Source of the DNA: Paraburkholderia atlantica
GTDB taxonomy: Bacteria; Pseudomonadota; Gammaproteobacteria; Burkholderiales; Burkholderiaceae
Direction of reading: 5' to 3'
Assembly (NCBI RefSeq): GCF_009362785.1
Contig: NZ_WHNQ01000008.1
Coordinates: forward strand, 235,143-299,142
DNA: 64,000 nucleotides
Part shown: positions 1-8,504 of the stretch, in pieces
Layout: each line of letters starts with the position of its first letter
Position numbering within the stretch: position 1 is the stretch's first letter
The notes under the pieces: generated by a model
Told to the model about the DNA's origin: nothing
What the model saw: only the letters and a program-made list of their open reading frames with translations
Databases searched by the model: none
Position numbers and translations under genes: made by a program

Positions 1-668
1 ACGCCGACGGCGAAAAAAAGGACCAGGCTGACTGCGGTCAGTGGCGCGAGCGCTTGCCGTGCGAAATAGAGCGCAATTGCGACCGCGGCCACCAGCGCGA
101 ACGCCTTCACGCAATCGCGCAGTGACGAGCGCTCGAGCAACCGCGTAACGGCGAGCACGAGCATCAGCACGGCCGCCACGGGAATCGCGGCCGCGGGGAT
201 GGCATTCGGCAGATCGAGCGCCGGCGTGCTGATGATCCATTCGTCCATCGCCCAGTCGGTTGCCGGCCGTACCAGCAGCAGCACGAAAGTCATCACGATG
301 AAATTTCCAAGCGTTTCCGCGAACGCGCGGTTTTGCGGGGACATTCTGGCGACGAACATCGTCAGCCGCAGATGTTCGCCGCGCCGCAACGCCACCACTG
401 CGCCGAGCATCGACAGCCAGATGAACAGGATCGACGCGAGTTCGTCACCCCAGATCAATGGAGCCTGCAGCACGTAGCGACAGAAAACGTTGGTGAGCAG
501 CAGCACCACTTCGGCCACTAGCAGCAACGCAGCGGGCACTTCGGTGATCCACTTGATGGCCGTTTCGAGTGCGCTGCCGACGCGCACAACCTTCGATGCC
601 GCATGTCGTTCCTTCGGCGCGCCCATGTCGTGGGCGAACACCTGCTCGGGATGAACTCGGGAAGTCAT
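1..668 (-). CDS. TRAP transporter permease, DctQ domain, probably fused DctQM (3' end cut by window)
   Basis: Inner-membrane part of a tripartite ATP-independent periplasmic transporter that works with the DctP protein just upstream on the same strand. The start is ATG at 668 with an AGGAGA ribosome site a few bases upstream. The first ~170 residues look like a DctQ small subunit: four hydrophobic segments, the first near residue 45, and the family-typical FCRYVLQAPLIWGDELA stretch followed by the LRRGEHLRLTMF stretch. The frame stays open with further hydrophobic segments to the window edge (over 220 residues), longer than a usual free-standing DctQ. I infer a DctQM fusion, but the DctM part lies outside the window. 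It probably forms one operon with the DctP gene (35-bp gap). Confidence 0.8.
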   Translation of the reverse strand, partial: MTSRVHPEQVFAHDMGAPKERHAASKVVRVGSALETAIKWITEVPAALLLVAEVVLLLTNVFCRYVLQAPLIWGDELASILFIWLSMLGAVVALRRGEHLRLTMFVARMSPQNRAFAETLGNFIVMTFVLLLVRPATDWAMDEWIISTPALDLPNAIPAAAIPVAAVLMLVLAVTRLLERSSLRDCVKAFALVAAVAIALYFARQALAPLTAVSLVLFFAVG

Positions 669-703
669 GACTCGCTCTCCTGAAACTTTTCGGTGGTCCG
701 CGC

Positions 704-1732
704 TCATGCGAGCTTCTGCGTGTACTTCTCGAGCAACGCCCACGCTTCATCGCCGTATTTCTTGCGCCACTGGTCGTAGAAGCCGGCCTTTTGCAGCGAG
801 GCGCGGAACGGCTGGATATCGGGCTTGTTGAACGCCATTCCGTGTGACTGCAACTTCCCGATCAGCGACGTGCTCAGTGCGGCGACGTCCGCGCGTTCAG
901 CCACCGCGGCCGCATTCAGGTGTTTCGCCACGATCGTCTGCAAGTCCGGCGGCAGCTTGCCCCAGGACCGCGCGTTGCCGAGGAACCAGAAGCCGTCCCA
1001 GATATGGCCGGTCAACGAGCAGAACTTCTGGACTTCATAGAAGCGTCCGGTTTCGATCAGCGCGAGGGGGTTTTCTTCTGCATCAACGACCTTGGTTTGC
1101 AGCGCCGAATACGCCTCGCTGAAGTTGATGCTGGTGGGCGAGGCGTCGAGCGCCTTGAACATCGAGGTCCAAAGGGGGCTGACCGGCACGCGAATCTTTA
1201 GGCCTTTCAGGTCGGCCGGGCTTTGCACCGGCTTGACCGAGCTCGTGAGATGCCGAAAGCCGTTGTCCCACGGTTTCTCCATCGCGACGAGCCCGACCTT
1301 CGAGATCGCCGTGCGGATGTGGCTCCCGAGCTCGCCGTCCATTGCTGCCCACACCTGGTTGTAGTCCTTGAACGCGAAGCCGATGCCGTTGATCGCCGAG
1401 ACCGGCACGAGCGTCGACAGCACCACGCCACCCTGGGTCAGGAAGTCGATGGCGCCCGATCGAACCTGCGACAGCATGTCGGTATCCGTGCCCATCTGAC
1501 CGTTCGGGAAAATCTGCAACTCGACGCGGCCGCCGGATTCCTTGTTGATGGCGTCCGCGGCTTCTTTCGCGCGAACGTTGAGCGGATGGGACAACGCGAG
1601 GTTGTTCGCGTACTTCAGCTTGAACTGCGCGGTCTGCGCCCGAGCGAGCGACGGCAAGGCGCCGGTCCCCATCGCCGCCACCGTGGCGGCCCCGAGCGTT
1701 TGAAGAAAGGTACGACGGGAATACAAACTCAT
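704..1732 (-). CDS. TRAP transporter substrate-binding protein, DctP family
   Basis: Periplasmic solute receptor that hands an organic acid to the TRAP permease encoded next. Start chosen at ATG 1732 because the protein then begins with a twin-arginine leader (SRRTFLQTLGAA) ending near LARAQT, as DctP proteins usually do; an in-frame upstream extension to 1939 would bury this leader. A GGAG lies about 10 bp upstream. The body (342 residues) shows the DctP core, with YANNLALSHPLN near the N terminus, a YSALQTKVVDAEENPL segment matching the ligand-contact region, and a C-terminal helical tail. It is transcribed away from the aldehyde dehydrogenase operon, so the two units share one control region. 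The substrate cannot be read from sequence. Confidence 0.9.
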   Translation of the reverse strand: MSLYSRRTFLQTLGAATVAAMGTGALPSLARAQTAQFKLKYANNLALSHPLNVRAKEAADAINKESGGRVELQIFPNGQMGTDTDMLSQVRSGAIDFLTQGGVVLSTLVPVSAINGIGFAFKDYNQVWAAMDGELGSHIRTAISKVGLVAMEKPWDNGFRHLTSSVKPVQSPADLKGLKIRVPVSPLWTSMFKALDASPTSINFSEAYSALQTKVVDAEENPLALIETGRFYEVQKFCSLTGHIWDGFWFLGNARSWGKLPPDLQTIVAKHLNAAAVAERADVAALSTSLIGKLQSHGMAFNKPDIQPFRASLQKAGFYDQWRKKYGDEAWALLEKYTQKLA

Positions 1733-1863
1733 TTTCGTCTCGCTCCATGGAAAGAAAGTGCTGATGACGCATTCGGCGGCGCCGGTGGCGTTCTTTTTGT
1801 GAACCTCGTCGACTGAAAGTGCATGCGACGAATGATATTTCGCTGACACACACTCTAAAAGTG

Positions 1864-1881
1864 TTGACACTTCGGTGTCAA
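1864..1881. promoter_or_regulatory. Perfect inverted repeat TTGACAC-TTCG-GTGTCAA between divergent catabolic operons
   Basis: Seven-base arms (1864-1870 and 1875-1881) around TTCG form a perfect 18-bp palindrome in the 244-bp gap between the DctP gene and the aldehyde dehydrogenase gene. A second motif, GTGCATACAA at 1903-1912, resembles a half-site of FCD-type GntR regulators. Either could be the operator coordinating both transcripts. No regulator gene sits in the cluster inside the window. Confidence 0.5.
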
Positions 1882-1976
1882 GGTGTTGATATAAGAAAAA
1901 GAGTGCATACAAAGTGAACCCCGGGAAAGCACCTACCAAGCCGGGAACATCTGGGACACCTGTCAGGAGGAAGCAA

Positions 1977-3458
1977 ATGGAACTAGAGGGGCACTACCGC
2001 GAGCACGGCTTGCTGCTCGGGGGCCGCTGGCAAGCCGCGACGGCTGACAACGGCCAGCTTTCGATCAATCCGGCGACGCAACAGCGGCTGGGCTATCTGC
2101 CGCTGGCTACGCAGGCACAGGTCACCGAGGCCATCGGCGCCGCGACCGACGCGTCAGCCGCAATGCGCAAGCTCACGCCGTGGGAGCGCTCAGCACTGCT
2201 GCGCCGGGCTGCGGCGCTCATCCGCGAACGCACGCCGCAACTCGCGCGAATCGTCGCGCTGGAAACAGGCAAGCCGATCGCACAGGCCAGCGGGGAAGCG
2301 AATGCGTCCGCAGAGTCGATCGACTGGTTCGCCGATGAAGCGCGCCGTGTGTTTGGTATGTCTTACGAAAGTCGCGTCAAGGGCGGACGGTATCTGGTGC
2401 ATTACGAGCCGCTCGGGGTGGTCGCCGCTTTTACGCCGTGGAATTTCCCGCTGCTACTGCTGGCCCGCAAGATGGGTCCGGCGCTGGCTGCCGGCAACAC
2501 GATCGTGATCCGGCCGTCGAACGAAGCGGCCGGGGCGACGATGGCACTGGTGCGCTGTTTCGTCGATGCCGGGTTTCCCGAGGGCGCGGTCAATCTGGTG
2601 ATCGGCAAAGCCGACTCAATTACGCCGACGATCATGGCCGACCCGCGCGTGGCGAAGATCAGCTTCACCGGCTCGGTGCCTGTCGGCCGTCAGATCGTCG
2701 AAATGTCCGCGAAGACCCTCAAAAAGGTCACGATGGAACTTGGCGGCCATGCGCCCGTGATCGTGCATCGCGACGCCGACATCGGCGCATTTGCGCACCT
2801 CGCGTCACTCGGCAAGTTCCGCAATGCGGGCCAGGTTTGCGCGTCGCCGACACGTTTTTACATCCACGAATCGATCTTCGACAAGACCGTGAAGGCGCTG
2901 GTCGAGCGCTCCAAAGCGCTTCGCGTCGGCGATCCGTTGCAGCAGGACACCGATCTCGGTCCGCTGACCACGTCGAAGCGTCGCGACGCGATCGAACGTC
3001 TGGTCGATGAAGCCGTGAGTGAAGGCGCCAGCGTGCTATGCGGTGGCCGGCGCCCCTCGCAATTCGGTCGCGGCTGGTTCTACGAGCCGACGCTCGTCGC
3101 CAACCCCGCTTCGCACATCGGCCTGATGAACGACGAGCCGTTCGGCCCGGTCGGAACGCTCACCCCGTTCGCGACGATGGACGAAGTCATCACCGAGGCG
3201 AACCGGCTGCCGTTCGCGCTCGCGGCGTACGTCTTCACGCGCTCGATGCGCAACACGCTGGAAACCACGGAGCGCTTGCAGGCCGGCGTGGTAGGCGTGA
3301 ACACGTTCGTGGCATCGACGGCGGAGACGCCATTCGGCGGCAGCAAGGACAGCGGGTTCGGACGCGAAGGCGGACCGAACGCGATCCGCGACTACATGGA
3401 CACCAAATTCATCAACCTCGAACTGGCGAACGACGAGCCTCTCGACGGCACCGCCTGA
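1977..3458 (+). CDS. NAD(P)-dependent aldehyde dehydrogenase (succinate-semialdehyde dehydrogenase-like)
   Basis: Oxidises an aldehyde to its carboxylate with NAD(P). Start ATG 1977 follows AGGAGG at 1965-1970; an upstream in-frame start at 1914 has no ribosome site. The product is 493 residues, normal for the family. Visible motifs: the TPWNFPLLLLARK substrate/cofactor loop, FTGSVPVGRQI of the nucleotide-binding fold, the general-base glutamate in MELGGHAP, and the catalytic cysteine in GQVCASPTRF. It is the first gene of the rightward operon and probably acts after the GMC oxidoreductase encoded downstream, which would make an aldehyde. The exact aldehyde is unknown; family resemblance is closest to GabD/YneI-type enzymes. 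Confidence 0.92.
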   Translation: MELEGHYREHGLLLGGRWQAATADNGQLSINPATQQRLGYLPLATQAQVTEAIGAATDASAAMRKLTPWERSALLRRAAALIRERTPQLARIVALETGKPIAQASGEANASAESIDWFADEARRVFGMSYESRVKGGRYLVHYEPLGVVAAFTPWNFPLLLLARKMGPALAAGNTIVIRPSNEAAGATMALVRCFVDAGFPEGAVNLVIGKADSITPTIMADPRVAKISFTGSVPVGRQIVEMSAKTLKKVTMELGGHAPVIVHRDADIGAFAHLASLGKFRNAGQVCASPTRFYIHESIFDKTVKALVERSKALRVGDPLQQDTDLGPLTTSKRRDAIERLVDEAVSEGASVLCGGRRPSQFGRGWFYEPTLVANPASHIGLMNDEPFGPVGTLTPFATMDEVITEANRLPFALAAYVFTRSMRNTLETTERLQAGVVGVNTFVASTAETPFGGSKDSGFGREGGPNAIRDYMDTKFINLELANDEPLDGTA

Positions 3459-3470
3459 ATGGAATCCCTC

Positions 3471-4295
3471 ATGAGAACCATCAAGAATCACGCGAAAGCG
3501 CAACTCGCCGCGGGTGAACTGGCACTCGGCATGGGGCTGCGCCAGGCCCGCACCGTCGACATCGCGCAGATCGCGCAGACGGCGGGCTTCGACTGGCTGT
3601 TCATCGATATGGAACACAATTCGATGGACGTCGACACGGCCGCGCAGATTTGCGCGGCCGCTCTGGTGGGCGGTGTGACGCCGATCATCCGCGTGCCGGG
3701 GCACGAGCCGTTCCACGCCACTCGACTGCTCGATACCGGCGCAATGGGCATCGTGGTGCCGCACGTGAGTACGCCCGAACAGGCCGCGCGGATCGCCGAC
3801 ATGTGCCGCTTCCCGCCTGCCGGCGGGCGGTCGATCCCCGGCATGTTGCCGCAGGTCGGCTTCCAGGCTCTTCCGATCGCCGATGTGGTTCGCGCGATCA
3901 ACGAAGAGGTGCTGGTCGTGGCGATGATCGAGACCCGCGAAGGTCTCGAGAACGCCGACGCGATCGCGGCGGTGCCCGGCATCGACGTGCTGCTGGTCGG
4001 CGCGACCGATCTCGCGGCGGATCTCGGTATCACCGGACAACTCGGCCATGTGCGCGTAGCGGCCGCCGTCGACGCGGTGTGCGCCGCATGTCACCGGCAC
4101 GGCAAGGTGCCGGGCGTCGGCGGGGTGTACGACGAGGCACTGATGACCGCCTACGTGCAAAAAGGCGCGCGTTTCATTCTCAGCGGCTCGGATCTTGCGT
4201 TCCTGATGACGGGGGCGAAGTCGCGTTCGGAGATGCTGCGTGCAATCCCGCTCGGCCAAGCCGAACAAGACATGGCTCAACGCAAGGCGTCCTGA
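3471..4295 (+). CDS. HpcH/HpaI family aldolase (2-oxoacid class II aldolase)
   Basis: Metal-dependent retro-aldolase that splits hydroxy-oxo acids into pyruvate plus an aldehyde. Start ATG 3471 gives MRTIKNHAKAQL and has GGAA 7 bp upstream; an ATG at 3459, abutting the previous stop, is possible but has no better ribosome site. Family signatures: the catalytic His in DMEHNSMD, a substrate loop near RVPGHEPFHATR, the metal-binding Glu in MIETREGLEN, and Asp in VGATDLAADLG. About 274 residues, slightly longer than HpaI (about 267). Its place inside a CoA/ETF operon suggests it cleaves a late intermediate, or one formed before CoA activation. The substrate is inferred only by class. Confidence 0.88.
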   Translation: MRTIKNHAKAQLAAGELALGMGLRQARTVDIAQIAQTAGFDWLFIDMEHNSMDVDTAAQICAAALVGGVTPIIRVPGHEPFHATRLLDTGAMGIVVPHVSTPEQAARIADMCRFPPAGGRSIPGMLPQVGFQALPIADVVRAINEEVLVVAMIETREGLENADAIAAVPGIDVLLVGATDLAADLGITGQLGHVRVAAAVDAVCAACHRHGKVPGVGGVYDEALMTAYVQKGARFILSGSDLAFLMTGAKSRSEMLRAIPLGQAEQDMAQRKAS

Positions 4296-4315
4296 TCGGA
4301 CAAGGAGGAGACAGA

Positions 4316-5497
4316 GTGAATCCCGAATACGCAAGCAATCTGGTCAACCGGCGTGACCTGAAACCCTATCTGAATGCCGATCAATTCGAATTTCGAGATT
4401 CGGTGAATCGGGTGCTGACGCGCCATGCATCGCCGGAGTACGTTCGCCAGTGCGACGAAGAGAAGCGCTTCCCACAGGAACTCGTGAACGTGGCCGCCGC
4501 ACAGGGCTGGTTCGGCATCACGCTGCCTGAAGCGTACGGCGGCGTCGGCGGCTATCTCGACATGGCCGCCTATCTGGAGGTCGTCGCGTATCACACCATC
4601 GCGCTCGCGCGCTTCTGGAACGCCAACGTGAACATGGTGGGCGGCGCGCTGGCGCGGTTCGCTCCCGACGATATCAAGGCCATGGTGTTGCCGAAGCTAG
4701 CCGAAGGGCGTGCCTTTCTTGCCTTCGCACTGAGCGAAAACGGCTCCGGCTCGGATGCCGCGTCGCTGACGACGCGCGGCGTGGCCGACGGAAACGACTT
4801 CATTCTCGACGGCACCAAGATGTGGATTTCCGGCGCGCTGCAGGCCGACTACATTCTGACCGCGGTGCGCACCAATCCGGAAGCGAAGAAGCACGACGGC
4901 ATCAGTCTTTTCCTCGTACCGAAGGAATCCGGAGGCCTGAGCATCAATCCGATCGATTTGCTCGGCGGCCACGCTATCCGGACCTGCGAAGTGGTGTACG
5001 ACGGAGTGCGTGTCCCGAAAGAAATGATCGTTGGCGGCCTGCACGTGGGTTGGAAGAAGCTCACCGCGGTGCTGTCGAAGGAGCGCATCGCGTTGTCGGC
5101 GATGTGCGTGGGCGGCGCGCAGGCGGCAATCGATCTTGCGCGCTGGTATGCGAACGACCGCAAACAGTTCGGGCAGTCGATCATCGATTTCCAGGCCGTG
5201 TCGCATCTGCTCGCCGATATGCAGACGCGCGTGGATGCCGCTCGCCTGATGGCGTTTCGGGCGGCGAAGCTGCTCGACGAAGGCGAAAGCTGCGACGTGG
5301 AGTCGTCGCAGGCGAAGTACTTCGCGTCGGACACCTACGTGCAGGTCGCGACCGACGGCATCCAGATCATGGGTGCCAATGGCTACTCCGCCGAATACGC
5401 GATGCAGCGTCATTACCGCGAAGCCAAGATGTTCCAGATCTTCGGCGGCACCAATCAAATTCAGCGCAACATCGTGGCGCGCGCGCTCAAATCGTAA
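4316..5497 (+). CDS. Acyl-CoA dehydrogenase
   Basis: FAD enzyme that forms an alpha,beta double bond in an acyl-CoA and passes electrons to ETF, whose genes end this operon. The start is GTG 4316 behind AAGGAGGAGACA; the open frame runs back to 3650 but overlaps the aldolase gene out of frame. 393 residues with the ACAD layout: N-terminal helices, the FALSENGSGSDAASL flavin/substrate segment, the KMWISGALQADY beta-domain, and the C-terminal FGGTNQIQRNIVARAL. The usual MCAD-type catalytic Glu before GT is Gly here (FGGT). A Glu occurs instead in LSKERIALSAM, the position used by isovaleryl-CoA dehydrogenase, so the base is probably relocated. The acyl chain is unknown. Confidence 0.92.
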   Translation: MNPEYASNLVNRRDLKPYLNADQFEFRDSVNRVLTRHASPEYVRQCDEEKRFPQELVNVAAAQGWFGITLPEAYGGVGGYLDMAAYLEVVAYHTIALARFWNANVNMVGGALARFAPDDIKAMVLPKLAEGRAFLAFALSENGSGSDAASLTTRGVADGNDFILDGTKMWISGALQADYILTAVRTNPEAKKHDGISLFLVPKESGGLSINPIDLLGGHAIRTCEVVYDGVRVPKEMIVGGLHVGWKKLTAVLSKERIALSAMCVGGAQAAIDLARWYANDRKQFGQSIIDFQAVSHLLADMQTRVDAARLMAFRAAKLLDEGESCDVESSQAKYFASDTYVQVATDGIQIMGANGYSAEYAMQRHYREAKMFQIFGGTNQIQRNIVARALKS

Positions 5498-5509
5498 GCG
5501 GAGACAGAC

Positions 5510-7288
5510 GTGACGGCAGTTCGGACATTGGAGAAATTCGGCTTTGGCGTCGACTACGCGCAGGCCGACGTAGTGGTGGTCGGCGGTGGCGGCGCGGCGT
5601 CGCGTGCTGCCGTGTCGGCGGCACAGGCCGGTGCGAAGGTCCTCATGCTGGCCAAGGCGCCGGTCGGACAGGGTGGCAGCACGGTGCACGGCGCCAGCGA
5701 AATCATGAGCATGGGGGCATCCGGCTACGGCAGTCCCGACGACAGCGCAACCGTGCACTACGAAGACACGATGCGTCCGGCAGCCGGCTTCATCGACCGC
5801 GACCTGGTGCGCGTTCTGGCGGAGGACGCACCGAAGCGCATCGCAGACCTGATCGAACTCGGCGTGCCGTTCGACCGCGTCGCTGATGGCTATAAGCTCA
5901 TCCGCAGCGACTTCGGCAGCTTTGCGCGCGCGCTAGGCGTGAAGGGCAAAACCGGCAAGGCCTTCGTGGGCGCGCTCGCCGAACAAGGCAGAAAGCTCGG
6001 TGTCGAGACCCGTCAGCCGGCGGCGTTGATCGACCTTCTGCGCGATTCGACAGGGCGCGTGAGCGGCGTGGTTGCGATGGATCTCGATTCGCGGCGGCTG
6101 CTGGTGGTCTCGGCGGGGGCCGTCGTGCTTGGCACTGGCGGCGCGCACGGTCTGTTCTCGCAGCAGGTGTCGACAGCGGAGATGACCGGTGACGGCCAGG
6201 CGATCTGCTTCCGCCACGGCGCAGAACTCGTGAACATGGAGTTCCACCAGTTCGGGCCGGCGATGGTGCACCCTTACGTGCAACTCTTCAGCAAGTCGTG
6301 CTTCATCCTGCATCCGAAGATGCTCAATCGCGACGGTCGCGAATTCCTCCCGGACTATCTGCCGACGGGCGTGACGCCCGAGGCTGCAATGGACGAGAAG
6401 GTGTTTCCGTTCACGATCTCGAACGAGTCGCGCTATATCGATATCGCGATCGCAACGGAAATCGCGCAGGGCAGGGGCACGGAACGCGGCGCGGTGCATT
6501 TCTCTTTCGCCGACATCGCCGAGGAACGGTTGGCGGCCACCATTCCGAACACCCTGCGCTGGATGCGCGCCAAGGGGCTCGATCCGAAGCGTGATCTGCT
6601 CGACGTCGGGATTGCTTTTCAATGCCTGAATGGCGGTGTCCGGATGACCAACACCGACGCGATGTCGACCATCGAGGGGCTCTTCGTGATCGGCGAACTC
6701 GCGGGCGGTGTGCGCGGTCCGGATCGTCCGGGCGGCAACTCGCTTGCAGAAGGTCAGGTTTTCGGTCATCGCGCAGGCGTGGGTGCGGCCGCATTCGCAC
6801 GCGGCAGCGCGGCGCCCGGCACGTCCGATGTGGCGCCGCTTGCACGGCGTCTCGAAACGGCGCTGAAACGGAATGCGTCGTTCGACGCTCGACGTATCGC
6901 CTCCGATCTGCGTGCAGCGATGCAGGCGCATTGCCTCGTCGAGAAGACGGAAAGCGGTCTGAACATCGCGTTAGCCGCCGCTCGCGAGGCGCGCGCGGAG
7001 TTTGCCGCAGGGGGCGGGGCCACGCCGCCGCAGGTGATCGATGCGTTGACGATCGACAACATGGCGACGACTGCCGACGTGATCGTGCAGGCGTGCATCG
7101 AGCGGCGCGAATCGCGCAGCAGCCACTATCGCACCGACTTTCCTGAGCGCGACGACGCCCGTTTCAGTCATGCATTGACCATCACGCGCGGTGAGGCCGA
7201 CCCGTTCCGCCTCGCCTTCGACGTGCTCGATTACCCCCGTGCCGAACTCACGGACGCATCGCATTCCCAGGTGGCAAATCATGGATAA
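5510..7288 (+). CDS. FAD-dependent oxidoreductase, succinate dehydrogenase/fumarate reductase flavoprotein-like
   Basis: Flavoprotein of the SdhA/FrdA/L-aspartate-oxidase superfamily (592 residues). GTG start at 5510 after GCGGAGACAGAC. The N terminus has a Rossmann dinucleotide motif (VVVGGGGAASRAAVSAAQAG), then a GQGGSTVHGASE loop typical of covalent or tightly bound FAD in this family. A central substrate domain carries HQFGPAMVHPYVQ, and the FAD-domain return shows IGELAGGVRGPDRPGGNSLAEGQVFG. The C-terminal helical domain ends with an ESRSSHYRTDFPERDD segment, a hallmark of SdhA-like proteins. No partner iron-sulfur or membrane-anchor gene is nearby, so it may act as a soluble oxidase/reductase or donate to ETF. 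The reaction is unassigned. It overlaps the next gene by 8 bp. Confidence 0.88.
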   Translation: MTAVRTLEKFGFGVDYAQADVVVVGGGGAASRAAVSAAQAGAKVLMLAKAPVGQGGSTVHGASEIMSMGASGYGSPDDSATVHYEDTMRPAAGFIDRDLVRVLAEDAPKRIADLIELGVPFDRVADGYKLIRSDFGSFARALGVKGKTGKAFVGALAEQGRKLGVETRQPAALIDLLRDSTGRVSGVVAMDLDSRRLLVVSAGAVVLGTGGAHGLFSQQVSTAEMTGDGQAICFRHGAELVNMEFHQFGPAMVHPYVQLFSKSCFILHPKMLNRDGREFLPDYLPTGVTPEAAMDEKVFPFTISNESRYIDIAIATEIAQGRGTERGAVHFSFADIAEERLAATIPNTLRWMRAKGLDPKRDLLDVGIAFQCLNGGVRMTNTDAMSTIEGLFVIGELAGGVRGPDRPGGNSLAEGQVFGHRAGVGAAAFARGSAAPGTSDVAPLARRLETALKRNASFDARRIASDLRAAMQAHCLVEKTESGLNIALAAAREARAEFAAGGGATPPQVIDALTIDNMATTADVIVQACIERRESRSSHYRTDFPERDDARFSHALTITRGEADPFRLAFDVLDYPRAELTDASHSQVANHG

Positions 7289-8504
7289 GAAGCAAGTCGG
7301 CCCGTTGTCGGGCTACCGCATTCTCGATCTCACCGTCATGACCGCGGGTCCGGTCGGTACAGTGCTGCTTGCCGACCTCGGCGCGGACGTGATCAAGGTT
7401 GAGGAACCGAAGGCCGGTGACCTCTCGCGCAATCTCGGTAATCAATTCGTCGAAGGCGAAAGCGTGCAGTTCCTGTCGCAGAACCGTAACAAGCGCAGCA
7501 TCCGCCTCGACCTGAAGTCGCCGAAAGGACGCGATGCATTTCTGCGCATGGCGGAGCACGCGGATGTCGTCGTCGAAAATTTCCGGCCAGGCACGGTGGA
7601 TCGGCTCGGCATCGACTATGAGGCCGTGAAAGCGCGCAATCCGATGATCGTCTATGCAAGCGTGTCGGCGTTCGGACAGACCGGTCCATACGCCGCGTGG
7701 CCCGCAAACGATCCCATCGTGCAAGCTGTCGCAGGTCTTATGGACATGACGGGCGAAGCCGGCGGCAATCCGGTTCGGCTCGGCGCGCCGTTGCCGGACT
7801 TCGGCGCGGCTGCGCTGCTGGCGTTCGGCATCTCTGCGGCGCTGTTGCATCGCGAACGGCACGGCGAAGGTCAGCGCATCGATACGTCGCTGCTGTCGGC
7901 TGCGCTTTTCAGCACCATCCCGCGCGACGGCGAGACGCTGAGAAGCGGTAAAGCGCCGGAGCGCCTCGGCAGCGGCCATCCGACGATGGTGCCGTATCGC
8001 AACTATCAGGGCTCCGATGGCCGCTATTTCTTTGCCGCCTGCTTCACCGAAAAATTCTGGCAGAACCTTTGCCGGGCGTTGGGCCGCAAAGACTTGCTGA
8101 GCGATGAACGCTTTGTCGGCAACACCGCGCGGACTGCTAATCGGCATGCGCTCGACGTCATCCTCGAACAGCAGTTTCTGCTGCATACCGCCGAATACTG
8201 GGTGGCGCATCTGAGCGCCGCGGACGTGCCATGCGCGATCGTGCAGGACTATCACACCGCGTTGACGCAGGACCCGCAGATCGCGCATAACCACGCGGTC
8301 GTCGAGATCGAACATCCGCTTGCGGGCAGGGTAACGAACATCGCGAGTCCGGTGAATTTTCACGGCAGCCCGGTAGCTTACCGCCGTGCGCCGCCCACGC
8401 TCGGACAACATACGGCTGAAGTACTTGCCGAGTTCGGTTTCGCCGAGGAGGAGATCGCAGCACTCGAAGGTCGTGAACCGGCCGCCGTCGGAGAGAAGTC
8501 ATGA
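7281..8504 (+). CDS. Class III CoA-transferase, CaiB/BaiF family
   Basis: Transfers CoA between carboxylates, activating the operon's acid intermediate. ATG 7281 lies inside the end of the flavoprotein gene (8-bp overlap), implying translational coupling. An in-frame extension back to 7191 would run through the previous gene and is rejected. 407 residues, the normal size. Typical elements: YRILDLTVMTAGP at the N terminus, LADLGADVIKVEEP, QNRNKRSIRLDLK, VVVENFRPGT, VYASVSAFGQTGPYA, and the active-site aspartate in GAPLPDFGAAAL. Homologues include formyl-CoA:oxalate and succinyl-CoA:mesaconate transferases. The specific donor and acceptor cannot be read here. Confidence 0.92.
   Translation: MDKKQVGPLSGYRILDLTVMTAGPVGTVLLADLGADVIKVEEPKAGDLSRNLGNQFVEGESVQFLSQNRNKRSIRLDLKSPKGRDAFLRMAEHADVVVENFRPGTVDRLGIDYEAVKARNPMIVYASVSAFGQTGPYAAWPANDPIVQAVAGLMDMTGEAGGNPVRLGAPLPDFGAAALLAFGISAALLHRERHGEGQRIDTSLLSAALFSTIPRDGETLRSGKAPERLGSGHPTMVPYRNYQGSDGRYFFAACFTEKFWQNLCRALGRKDLLSDERFVGNTARTANRHALDVILEQQFLLHTAEYWVAHLSAADVPCAIVQDYHTALTQDPQIAHNHAVVEIEHPLAGRVTNIASPVNFHGSPVAYRRAPPTLGQHTAEVLAEFGFAEEEIAALEGREPAAVGEKS

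Noticed and set aside
3036..4334. 432-residue minus-strand frame opposite the aldehyde dehydrogenase and aldolase genes
   Set aside because: Same reason: shadow composition, no domain, and real genes on the plus strand.
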